Positions 9,617 to 17,685 of a DNA stretch of 64,000 bases are shown in pieces. This DNA is from Palaemon carinicauda (taxonomy: Eukaryota; Arthropoda; Malacostraca; Decapoda; Palaemonidae), in NCBI RefSeq assembly GCF_036898095.1, contig NC_090757.1:64101081-64165080 (forward strand), given 5' to 3'. The notes under the pieces were generated by a model. It saw only the letters and a list, made by a program, of their open reading frames with translations. It made no database searches and was not told the origin of the DNA. Position numbers and translations under genes: made by a program. Each line of letters starts with the position of its first letter. Positions within the stretch are counted from its first letter, which is position 1.

Positions 9617-9716
9617 AGCTACATGATCATCGGGTAAGATTAATATTGAAAAATTTTATTTTCCTTAGTAAAATAAATTTTTGAATATACTTACCCGATG
9701 ATCATGAATTTAAGGA
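9617..9716 (+). repeat. DIRS-A internal complementary region (ICR)
   Basis: 9617-9653 is the complement of the left end (3481-3517), and 9654-9716 is the complement of the right end (about 9885-9946). The two are joined head to tail as in a circular intermediate. This is the hallmark used by DIRS elements to regenerate full ends. Confidence 0.93.
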
Positions 9717-9751
9717 CCCTCCCTTCCTCCCCATAGAGACCCAGTGGACCG

Positions 9752-9946
9752 AGGAGAAAATTGGTTCTTGTTGACAAGAAGTACCTGAGTACCTACTCGA
9801 CAGATGGCGCTGTTGTTGTACACCCCCACCTGTATAGCGATCGCTGGCGTATCCCGACCGTAGGTTTTTTCTGTCGGGCAACAGAGTTGCAGCTACATGA
9901 TCATCGGGTAAGTATATTCAAAAATTTATTTTACTAAGGAAAATAA
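9752..9946 (-). repeat. DIRS-A right ITR
   Basis: Inverted copy of the left ITR, extended by the right-end-specific tail ending GGAAAATAA at 9946. Beyond this the BEL sequence begins. Confidence 0.9.
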
Positions 9947-9951
9947 CATAT

Positions 9952-10973
9952 TTACAAATTATCTAAATTCTCCCTTAGCATTCTTTCAAATCTTTCGGTA
10001 GACTTTCTCTTGGGTCTTACAGACCTTTCGCCTTGTTCAACGTGAATAGATTCAGGTTTATTTATACTGCCTGTTTTTACCTCAATTTCCATTGAATTGT
10101 CTCTGGTTGGCCTATCTCTTATAGCATGTGTCACTGACAGTTCCATAGGATAAAGATTACAAATAGAATGATATTCTATAGCCCCATTACTTTGCTTTAG
10201 TTTCACTGACCTAATATTATTGTCAAATCCTAATATTAATTCTAATACCTTACCCATCATCCAATATGGTCTGGGCTTATTGATTGCTTTAATTAGGACA
10301 ATACACCAACTTTAATTCTATTTTCCCACTTACTTTGGTACAAATTTATACTATGTTCTCTCAGGCTTAAGAGATAATTTTCATACCACAATTTCTTAAA
10401 ATTTTCAATAATTTCTTCCTGTATTTCTACAGTTCTCTCTAAAGAAGGTTGACTAGAATCGTCCAACCAAACATCACTATCATCTTTTCTCAAAATGAGG
10501 GATGAATTACCATGCAATTTGATAAATGAATTTGGAGTTATAAACTCAAATTTTCTGAGCTTGATCTATATGTTAAAGGCCTGGAATTTATGGCTAATTG
10601 AATATTAGAAAGGGTAGTTAATAATTCAAAGTAAGTTAATTTAGACCTTCCTATTACTTTATAAAGACAATTCTTTAATACCCTAATCAATCTCTCCCAA
10701 GCAGAACCAACCCATGCTGAATACAAAGGTATTTTAATGCGTTTAATATTACATTTACTTAGTTCAGATTGAAATTCCTGCGACTCCAAAGAACTTTCAA
10801 GGATACTTCCACCCTTGAGAAAAGACTTAGCATTGTCACTGTACAGGTATTGTGGTATTGTGTATATATTACTTAATCTTTGGAAAGCGAGAACAAAATT
10901 TTTAGTGGACAGGTCTGGTAACAATTCAAAGTGCACAGCGCGCACGTTAAGACACGTGAAAACTAAAATGAAC
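9952..10973 (-). pseudogene. pol: BEL/Pao integrase core and C-terminal domain (partial)
   Basis: Three minus-strand pieces make one domain order. 10970-10538 carries FTCLNVRAVHFELL, the Asp of YSDNAKSF and the Glu of GSAWERLIRVLKN, i.e. the second and third residues of the DDE triad. 10517-10293 carries GNSSLILRKDDSD. 10260-9952 carries GKVLELILGFDNN, the BEL C-terminal (DUF5641-type) domain. The zinc-binding HHCC region and the first catalytic Asp are absent. Frame breaks separate the pieces. The stop codon lies at 9952, five bases from the right end of DIRS-A. Confidence 0.88.
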
Positions 10974-11159
10974 TTATTGGCTAGAAGGTCCAGAATGGTT
11001 GAGTAATGATTTTGACGAGTGGCCTCTTTACCCTTTATTGAGCATATCGCCTTACTATAAGCATCAAATGAGTATAGTATGCACTATGCAAATAAATAAA
11101 GTAAGAGCTGGTATTCTCAATATAAATAAAATGTCAAATTATGAACAATTGTTAAGAAA
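10971..11159 (+). repeat. Inverted copy of BEL sequence flanking DIRS-B1
   Basis: These 189 bases are the reverse complement of 17683-17871 with no gaps (paired coordinates always sum to 28842) and three mismatches, all transitions. They encode on the plus strand the same RNase H-integrase linker that the BEL element encodes on the minus strand right of DIRS-B1. The switch back to correctly oriented BEL happens at AACTTATTGG (10971-10980), a 10-base motif that also fits the integrase reading. Confidence 0.9.
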
Positions 11160-11357
11160 TGATATTTTAATTATAAAATAAATTTTTGAATATACTTACC
11201 TGGTGAATATATATAGCTGTAACTCTGTTGCTCGACTGACAAAAAAACAGTAAAACTCGCCAGCGATCGCTATACAGGTTGCGGGTGTGCCCACCAGCGC
11301 CAACTGTCGGCCAGATACCATACTCGATGTAAACAAAGACTCAATTTCTTCTCTGTC
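11160..11357 (+). repeat. DIRS-B1 left ITR (right-end type)
   Basis: Pairs with 17489-17682. The outermost about 40 bases match the right end rather than the left end seen in B2 and in both B ICRs. Contains AGCGATCGCT. Confidence 0.88.
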
Positions 11358-11556
11358 GACGTGTCGACAAGACGTACTTTACTCGCTGTTGAAACCTGGA
11401 GTTTTTCCCATCATATTTGGTGAAGTACTTTATTTTGGTTATGAGCTTTCGCAGTACAGGGTTTTTCTTCAAATAAATCCTTGAACTCTTTTTTGTATCG
11501 GATTCATTGTTGATGACTTAGATCGTTTTTTGGAATTTTTCCTTGACCAATTCAAA

Positions 11557-13986
11557 ATGGCTGACCTTTCACAAGTTCCCAAGTTTAGAAAATGCAATGC
11601 TAGGGACTGTCATAGGCGTCTTCCAAAGGCTTCTCTCGACCCTCACACTGTTTGTTCCAATTGTCGGGGTAAAACCTGTCAATTGGAAGATCGGTGTGAG
11701 GAATGCGTGGGCCTTTCGGAATTCGATTTTATCGAATTTGAGAAGTATACACGCAGACTAGAGAGAGATAGGGTAAGGAGAAGTTCTTCTAGGTCGGTAG
11801 ATTTTTCCTCTCCTCATGCCCCTCAACCTAATCCTTCCCCTGTAGTGGTTGTTCCTAACCCCCCTCCTAGCACTCAGGAACCATCGATGGCTGACATGAT
11901 GCGTGCTATCCATGCCTTGGGGGAGAGAGTTGAGTCCCTTGCAAGTGACCGCAATCAACTCATGGCGGATGTTAAGGAACTAAAGTGCCAAAGTGCCGCG
12001 GGAAGTGATAAAGTGCCTAGTGTTTCTCAAAGTGTTGTGAACAGTGTTGCGCTTGAGGGTTCGTCTGTTCGTGCCTGTCGTCCTCCTAGTCCGGGACCTC
12101 TTGCAAGCTCCCAAGCCCAGGGGAGAAGCAATGTCGTACGACGTATGGGTTCGAGAGGCTTTGATCAGCGAACAGACGTTCCCTCTATGGTATCAGGCGT
12201 ATCTCCCCAAGATCGCCCCTACCAACGTAAGACGAGAGAGCCCGTTTTTACCTCGTCGTCCGAAGGTGTTTCTCGTAAGAAACTTTGGACCAAGGTCTCA
12301 CGACCTTTGAAGCGTAAGTCGGTCCCTTCAGGACAAGTCCAACGTCCCGGTTGTAGCCACTGGGTCAGTTCGGACTCGTTGCCGTCATCTGATGACTGCT
12401 CGCCGCCTAAGAGAGGCAAAGCGGTACCGCCTCAGTCGCTCACCCCGTCTGTTGCCGCACCTGCTGCCGTAGACCCTAAATGGGTATTGCTACAGGACAT
12501 GCAGTCCAAGCTTGCGTCCTTGATGGAGGACTTCAATGCGGAGAAGGTTGCTGCTGAACCTTCTGGCCAACAACCATCCAAGCGGTCTGTTGTGCGTCCT
12601 GTTGACGCTGAGGTTACTTTCTCGCGTCTACCAGTTGAGGTTGTACCCCCACCGATGCGACCCAGTGTGGTTTGCCAGCCGCACGTTGACGTTAGGCGAC
12701 GCACGGAGGTGGTTGTTGACGTTCTGGACGTTCAACAACCATCAGAGGTGACTTGTTTTGACGCGGTGCGTCAACCTCCGCAACCCGGTATGGTGTTGAC
12801 TGCACAACCCAGACGGTCTAAACAGTCTCGGGTGGACGCTGTGCGTCCTCGCGCACCCATGGTTGTTGACAGTTCACAGACTGTGCAGCAGTTCCATGAC
12901 GTTGCGTCCGGATCCGTCACGCATGCACCAGTGCGACCGGACTCAGCGAGCCAAACGTTGCCCACTCCGTTGCCGTTTCCTCATCAGTTTTCGGATGAGG
13001 AACTATCAGATGAGGACGTTGCTGAACCGCAAGAGGATCAACCTTCAGAACTTGACGAACCTAAGGCAACTCAACCATCATTGGACTTTAGAAAAGTCAT
13101 GGCTGTATTTAAGGAGTTGTTCCCTGACCACTTTGTTTCTGTGGCTCCTCGTTCGCCGCCGTCAGAGTTTGTGTTAGGCGTGCCTGCTACCACACCTGCC
13201 TTTACTAGACTCGTTCTCTCTCGTTCATCCAAGAGAGCTTTGCGGCTGTTGGGAGACTGGTTAGAGACTAAGAAGAGTTTAGGAAAGACAGCATTTGCCT
13301 TTCCCCCATCTAAACTCTCGTCTAGATCGAGCGTCTGGTATGCCACGGGAGAAGTTCTCGGCTTGGGAGTTCCTGCCTCTGCCCAGGGCGACTTCTCAAG
13401 TCTTGTAGACTCTCCCCACCGCCTTGCCATGAGACGCTCGAAGATTTGTTGGTCACCATCGGACCTGGACCACCTTCTTAAAGGGATTTTTAGGGCTTTC
13501 GAAGTCTTTAACTTCCTAGACTGGTGCCTAGGAGCCCTGAGCAGGAAGATCTCTTCTGCAGATAAGGACGTTTCCTTGCTCATTATGTCTTGCATGGACA
13601 AGGCCGTCCGTGATGGGTCCAACGAGCTAGCCGCCTCTTTCACGTCCGGAGTCCTGAAGAAGCGAGAGTCTCTATGTTCTTTCCTGTCTGCTGGAGTGAC
13701 GCCATGCCAAAGATCCGAGCTACTCTTTGCTCCCCTTTCCAAGTGCCTGTTTCCTGAAGTCTTGGTAAAGGAAATTGCCCTATCTTTAGTTCAGAAGGAC
13801 ACCCACGATCTAGTTGCGTCCTCGGCTCGCAAAGCTCCCCCTTTGCCTACATTGTCTGCTAGACCGAGGTTAGACACTCCAGCGTCTCGCTTTATTCCGC
13901 CCTTTCGTGGCAGAGCCTCCAGCAGAGGAGGTGCTCGTGCCGAACGAAGGGAAGCGAGGGAAGAGGAAAGGATCCAAGTCCTCTAA
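11557..13986 (+). CDS. gag: DIRS-B1 gag-like protein
   Basis: 809 residues if started at ATG 11557 (context CAAAATGG), which lines up with the DIRS-A start; the frame is open nine codons further upstream. The Cys/His cluster has the same positions as in DIRS-A (C13, C18, H30, C33, C36, C41, C47, C50). The coiled-coil-like segment, Pro/Ser-rich middle, conserved block from LDFRKVMAVF, and RG/Arg-rich tail also match DIRS-A. Intact, in contrast to B2. The RT frame overlaps its 3' end and is open through it. Confidence 0.87.
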   Translation: MADLSQVPKFRKCNARDCHRRLPKASLDPHTVCSNCRGKTCQLEDRCEECVGLSEFDFIEFEKYTRRLERDRVRRSSSRSVDFSSPHAPQPNPSPVVVVPNPPPSTQEPSMADMMRAIHALGERVESLASDRNQLMADVKELKCQSAAGSDKVPSVSQSVVNSVALEGSSVRACRPPSPGPLASSQAQGRSNVVRRMGSRGFDQRTDVPSMVSGVSPQDRPYQRKTREPVFTSSSEGVSRKKLWTKVSRPLKRKSVPSGQVQRPGCSHWVSSDSLPSSDDCSPPKRGKAVPPQSLTPSVAAPAAVDPKWVLLQDMQSKLASLMEDFNAEKVAAEPSGQQPSKRSVVRPVDAEVTFSRLPVEVVPPPMRPSVVCQPHVDVRRRTEVVVDVLDVQQPSEVTCFDAVRQPPQPGMVLTAQPRRSKQSRVDAVRPRAPMVVDSSQTVQQFHDVASGSVTHAPVRPDSASQTLPTPLPFPHQFSDEELSDEDVAEPQEDQPSELDEPKATQPSLDFRKVMAVFKELFPDHFVSVAPRSPPSEFVLGVPATTPAFTRLVLSRSSKRALRLLGDWLETKKSLGKTAFAFPPSKLSSRSSVWYATGEVLGLGVPASAQGDFSSLVDSPHRLAMRRSKICWSPSDLDHLLKGIFRAFEVFNFLDWCLGALSRKISSADKDVSLLIMSCMDKAVRDGSNELAASFTSGVLKKRESLCSFLSAGVTPCQRSELLFAPLSKCLFPEVLVKEIALSLVQKDTHDLVASSARKAPPLPTLSARPRLDTPASRFIPPFRGRASSRGGARAERREAREEERIQVL

Positions 13987-14084
13987 GGGCAGAGTCTGAC
14001 TGCCCGCAACTTCAGACAGCAGTAGGAGCCAGACTCAAGAACTTCTGGCAAGCCTGGGAGAAGAGAGGCGCAGATCAACAATCT

Positions 14085-16058
14085 GTGAAGTTACTCAGAG
14101 AGGGGTACAAGATCCCTTTTGTACGCAAACCCCCTCTAGTGACGTCCCCCATCGATCTCTCTCCCAGGTACAGAGAGGTAGAAAAGAGACAAGCCCTGAA
14201 ACTGGAAGTGTCTCTTTTGCTAGAGAAGGGAGCGGTGGTCAAAGTCTCGGACCTTCAATCACCGGGGTTTTACAACCGTCTCTTCCTAGTATCAAAGAAG
14301 ACAGGAGGGTGGAGACCGGTGCTAGACGTCAGTGCTCTGAATGTCTTTGTCACAAAGACGAAGTTTTCCATGGAGACCACAAAGTCAGTCTTTGCAGCGG
14401 TCAGAAAGGAAGACTGGATGGTCTCGCTAGACCTAAGGGACGCCTACTTCCACATCCCCATTCACTCAGACTCCCAACCTTTTCTGAGATTCGTCTTCGA
14501 AGATGTGGTCTACCAGTTTCGGGCCCTGTGCTTTGGCCTAAGCACAGCTCCTCTCGTATTTACGAGGCTGATGAGGAATGTGGCCAAATTCCTCCACTTA
14601 TCGGACATCCGAGCCTCCCTTTATTTGGACGACTGGCTTCTCAGAGCCTCTTCCAGTCGTCGCTGTCTGAAGGATCTCAAGTGGACTCTTGATCAGACCA
14701 AGGAATTGGGACTCCTAGTCAATTTGGAAAAGTCGCAGCTGGTCCCATCCCAAACTATTCTGTATTTAGGGATGGAGATTCACAGTCAAGCTTTTCGGGC
14801 TTTTCCGTCGGCCCCCAGAATAGATCAAGCCCTGTTTTCCATCCAGAAGATGCTGAAGAAAGAACGCTGCTCAGTCAGGCTGTGGATGAGTCTGGTAGGG
14901 ACACTGTCATCCCTGGAGCAATTTGTATCACTAGGAAGACTACACCTCCGTCCTCTTCAATTCCATCTGGCTTTCCACTGGAAAAAGGACAAGACGCTAG
15001 AGGCGGTCTCGATCCCGATTTCCGAAAAGATGAAGTCTTGTCTGACTTGGTGGAAGGACAATATCAACCTAAGAGAGGGTCTTCCCCTGGCTGTTCAGTT
15101 ACCCAACCACGTTCTCTTCTCGGACGCATTGGACTTGGGCTGGGGCGCGACGCTGGACGGTCGGGAATGCTCAGGTCTGTGGAACACGAGTCAGAGGACC
15201 ATGCATATCAACTGCAAGGAGCTGTTGGCAGTTCATCTGGCCTTGAAAAGCTTCGAGTATCTCCTTCGAGGCAAAGTGGTGGAAGTAAACTCGGACAACA
15301 CCACGGCCTTGGCGTACATCTCCAAACAAGGAGGTACCCACTCACTGACGTTGTACGAGATCGCAAGGGACCTGCTCATCTGGTCAAAAGATCGAGACAT
15401 CTCCCTAGTAACGAGGTTCATCCAGGGCGACTTGAACGTCATAGCAGATTGTCTCAGTCGGAAAGGGCAAGTAATTCCAACAGAATGGACCCTCCACAAG
15501 GATGTGTGCAAGAGACTTTGGGCCACTTGGGGTCAACCAACCATAGATCTCTTTGCAACCTCGCTGACCAAGAGGCTTCCAATCTATTGCTCTCCAGTCC
15601 CGGACCCAGCAGCAATACATATAGATGCCTTCCTCCTAGATTGGTCACATCTGGATCTCTACGCATTCCCACCGTTCAAGATTGTCAACAAGGTACTGCA
15701 GAAGTTCGCCTCTCACGAAGGGACAAGGTTGACGTTAGTTGCTCCCCTCTGGCCCGCGAGAGAATGGTTCACCGAGGTACTTCGATGGTTAGTAGACGTT
15801 CCCAGAACACTTCCTCTAAGAGTAGACCTTCTATGTCAGCCGCACGTAAAGAAGGTACACCAAAGCCTCCACGCTCTTCGTCTGACTGCCTTCAGACTAT
15901 CGAAAGACTCTCGAGAGCTAGAGGCTTTTCGAAGGAGGCAGCCAGTGCGATTGCTAGAGCAAGGAGAGCGTCTACCATTAGAGTCTACCAATCGAAGTGG
16001 GAAGTCTTCCGAGACTGGTGCAAGTCAGTTTCTGTATCCTCGACCAGTACCTCTGTAG
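14085..16058 (+). CDS. pol: DIRS-B1 reverse transcriptase-RNase H protein
   Basis: The frame is open upstream into gag; the coordinates start at the GTG at 14085, so the real start or frameshift point is undecided. RT shows SLDLRDAYFHIPI and YLDD at 14622-14633. RNase H shows SDALDLGWGATL, CKELLAVHLAL and NSDNTTALAY. SDALD has Leu where B2 and A have Ser; the catalytic Asp is unchanged. The C-terminal DIRS-conserved block contains TWGQPTIDLFA and YAFPPFKIVNKVL. No stops or shifts. It overlaps the recombinase frame. Confidence 0.92.
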   Translation: MKLLREGYKIPFVRKPPLVTSPIDLSPRYREVEKRQALKLEVSLLLEKGAVVKVSDLQSPGFYNRLFLVSKKTGGWRPVLDVSALNVFVTKTKFSMETTKSVFAAVRKEDWMVSLDLRDAYFHIPIHSDSQPFLRFVFEDVVYQFRALCFGLSTAPLVFTRLMRNVAKFLHLSDIRASLYLDDWLLRASSSRRCLKDLKWTLDQTKELGLLVNLEKSQLVPSQTILYLGMEIHSQAFRAFPSAPRIDQALFSIQKMLKKERCSVRLWMSLVGTLSSLEQFVSLGRLHLRPLQFHLAFHWKKDKTLEAVSIPISEKMKSCLTWWKDNINLREGLPLAVQLPNHVLFSDALDLGWGATLDGRECSGLWNTSQRTMHINCKELLAVHLALKSFEYLLRGKVVEVNSDNTTALAYISKQGGTHSLTLYEIARDLLIWSKDRDISLVTRFIQGDLNVIADCLSRKGQVIPTEWTLHKDVCKRLWATWGQPTIDLFATSLTKRLPIYCSPVPDPAAIHIDAFLLDWSHLDLYAFPPFKIVNKVLQKFASHEGTRLTLVAPLWPAREWFTEVLRWLVDVPRTLPLRVDLLCQPHVKKVHQSLHALRLTAFRLSKDSRELEAFRRRQPVRLLEQGERLPLESTNRSGKSSETGASQFLYPRPVPL

Positions 16059-16957
16059 CCCAAATAGCTGATTTTCTCTTATACCTGAGAAAAGGACGAT
16101 CCCCTTCAGCTCCCACTATCAAGGGCTACAGAAGCATGTTGGCATCGGTCTTCCGGCATAGAGGCTTAGATCTTTCCAACAATAAAGATCTGCAAGACCT
16201 CCTTAAGTCTTTTGAGACCACTAAGGAGCGTCGTTTGGCTACGCCTGGGTGGAATTTAGACGTGGTACTAAGATTCCTCATGTCAGACAGGTTTGAGCCT
16301 TTACAGTCAGCCTCCCTGAAAGATCTCACTCTTAAGACTCTTTTCCTGGTATGCTTAGCCTCGGCTAAAAGAGTCAGTGAGATTCATGCCTTCAGCAAGA
16401 ACATCGGATTTTCGTCGGAAAAAGCTACTTGTTCGCTGCAACTTGGTTTTCTAGCCAAAAATGAGCTACCTTCTCGGCCTTGGCCTAAATCTTTCGATAT
16501 TCCCAGCTTATCGGAGATCGTAGGCAATGAACTAGAAAGAGTCTTATGCCCTGTTAGAGCTCTTAAGTTCTATTTTAAGCGTACTAAACCTTTACGAGGC
16601 CAATCTGAAGCTTTATGGTGTTCAGTTAAGAAACCATCCTTGCCTATGTCAAAGAATGCTTTGTCATACTTTATCAGATTGTTAATACGAGAAGCTCATT
16701 CACATCTGAGTGAGGAAGACCGAGCTTTGCTTAAGGTTAAGACGCACGAAGTTAGAGCTGTAGCAACTTCCGTGGCCTTTAAGCAAAATAGATCTCTGCA
16801 AAGTATAATGGACGCAACCTATTGGAGAAGCAAGTCAGTGTTCGCGTCATTTTACTTGAAAGATGTCCAGTCTCTTTACGAGAACTGCTACACACTGGGA
16901 CCATTTGTAGCAGCGAGTGCAGTAGTGGGTGAGGGCTCAACCACTACAATTCCCTAA
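14882..16957 (+). CDS. DIRS-B1 tyrosine recombinase
   Basis: 691-residue open frame. The recombinase proper occupies the C-terminal half, from about residue 345 (ARGFSKEAASAI). Catalytic residues by position: Arg497 (SAKRVSEIH), His622 and Arg625 (HEVR), Trp648, and nucleophile Tyr658 (ASFYLKDV). This enzyme inserts circular cDNA at short homology without target duplication. The first 345 codons lie in the +2 frame over the RNase H coding region; they may be translated or only be open by composition. Translation probably starts nearer the domain. The nearly identical B2 copy (22763-24838) is also open. Confidence 0.92.
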   Translation: MDESGRDTVIPGAICITRKTTPPSSSIPSGFPLEKGQDARGGLDPDFRKDEVLSDLVEGQYQPKRGSSPGCSVTQPRSLLGRIGLGLGRDAGRSGMLRSVEHESEDHAYQLQGAVGSSSGLEKLRVSPSRQSGGSKLGQHHGLGVHLQTRRYPLTDVVRDRKGPAHLVKRSRHLPSNEVHPGRLERHSRLSQSERASNSNRMDPPQGCVQETLGHLGSTNHRSLCNLADQEASNLLLSSPGPSSNTYRCLPPRLVTSGSLRIPTVQDCQQGTAEVRLSRRDKVDVSCSPLARERMVHRGTSMVSRRSQNTSSKSRPSMSAARKEGTPKPPRSSSDCLQTIERLSRARGFSKEAASAIARARRASTIRVYQSKWEVFRDWCKSVSVSSTSTSVAQIADFLLYLRKGRSPSAPTIKGYRSMLASVFRHRGLDLSNNKDLQDLLKSFETTKERRLATPGWNLDVVLRFLMSDRFEPLQSASLKDLTLKTLFLVCLASAKRVSEIHAFSKNIGFSSEKATCSLQLGFLAKNELPSRPWPKSFDIPSLSEIVGNELERVLCPVRALKFYFKRTKPLRGQSEALWCSVKKPSLPMSKNALSYFIRLLIREAHSHLSEEDRALLKVKTHEVRAVATSVAFKQNRSLQSIMDATYWRSKSVFASFYLKDVQSLYENCYTLGPFVAASAVVGEGSTTTIP

Positions 16958-17004
16958 TTCCATATCCTTTTAATCTGTCTCTTGAAATGTTGTTTTTTAT
17001 GGGT

Positions 17005-17243
17005 TGTCCGGAAGGCTAAGAAGCCTTTCGCATCCTGGTTGATTTGGCGGGTGGTCAAAGTCATTTCTTGAGAGCGCCCAGATTAGGGGTTTGATGAGGT
17101 CCTGTTGTATGGGTTGCAGCCCTTGATACTTCAGCTCCTAGGGGTCTGTCAGCATCCTAAGAGGATCGCGAGGCTCCGTAAGGAAGACGTACTTACAAGG
17201 CAGAGTAATCGTCTAAGTCGACTTCCTTACCAGGTACCTATTT
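17005..17243 (+). other. DIRS-B1 conserved 3' untranslated block
   Basis: Same conserved block as in DIRS-A, with the same small hairpins and the terminal CTTCCTTACCAGGTACC. Lies between the recombinase stop and the ICR. Confidence 0.65.
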
Positions 17244-17350
17244 ATTTTGTTTTCGTTATATTGATAACTTCCAAAATGAAATAAAAACTCTTAGCTTAAA
17301 CGATGTAAACATATTTAACTGGTCTCTACCCACCACCCTGGGTGTGAATC

Positions 17351-17443
17351 AGCTATATATATTCACCGGCTAAGTTAAATATTTAAAAATGATATTTTAA
17401 TTATAAAATAAATTTTTGAATATACTTACCCGGTGAATATATA
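17351..17443 (+). repeat. DIRS-B1 ICR
   Basis: The complement of the B-type left end (to about 17384) is joined through AAAAA to the complement of the right end. The left half records the original left end that this copy has lost at 11157. Confidence 0.93.
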
Positions 17444-17488
17444 AATTAAATGACCCTCCCTTCCTCCCCAATAGAGACGCAGTGGGAT

Positions 17489-17685
17489 GAGAAGAAATTG
17501 AGTCTTTGTTTACATCGAGTATGGTATCTGGCCGACAGTTGGCGCTGGTGGGGACACCCGCAACCTGTATAGCGATCGCTGGCGAGTTTTACTGTTTTTT
17601 TGTCTGTCGAGCAACAGAGTTGCAGCTATATATATTCACCGGGTAAGTATATTAAAAAATGTATTTTATAATAAAAATATCATTT
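17489..17685 (-). repeat. DIRS-B1 right ITR
   Basis: Inverted partner of the left ITR. Includes AGCGATCGCT and ends ATATCATTT at the BEL junction. Confidence 0.9.

Larger units (their letters stand above)
3481..9946 (+). mobile_element. DIRS-A: DIRS1-like tyrosine-recombinase retrotransposon
   Basis: The full DIRS layout is visible: ITRs at both ends, gag, an RT-RNase H frame, an overlapping tyrosine recombinase frame, a 3' untranslated block, and an internal complementary region at 9617-9716 that reproduces the two ends in joined form. It lies in plus orientation immediately beyond the stop codon of the minus-strand BEL element, whose 3' flank would be 3411-3480. There is no obvious target duplication, as expected for DIRS. 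The recombinase has two frameshifts, so this copy is not autonomous. Confidence 0.93.
11157..17685 (+). mobile_element. DIRS-B1: coding-complete DIRS1-like element
   Basis: Carries gag, RT-RNase H and tyrosine recombinase, all with open frames, plus the 3' block, ICR and ITRs. It is nearly identical to DIRS-B2. The right end joins BEL at ATCATTT|CTTAAC (17683-17685). The left end is abnormal: instead of the B2-type left end (AAATATTTAACTTAGCC), it has an inverted copy of the right end (GATATTTTAATTATAAAA) followed outward by inverted BEL flank. The left arm has evidently been rewritten from the right arm. Confidence 0.92.
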
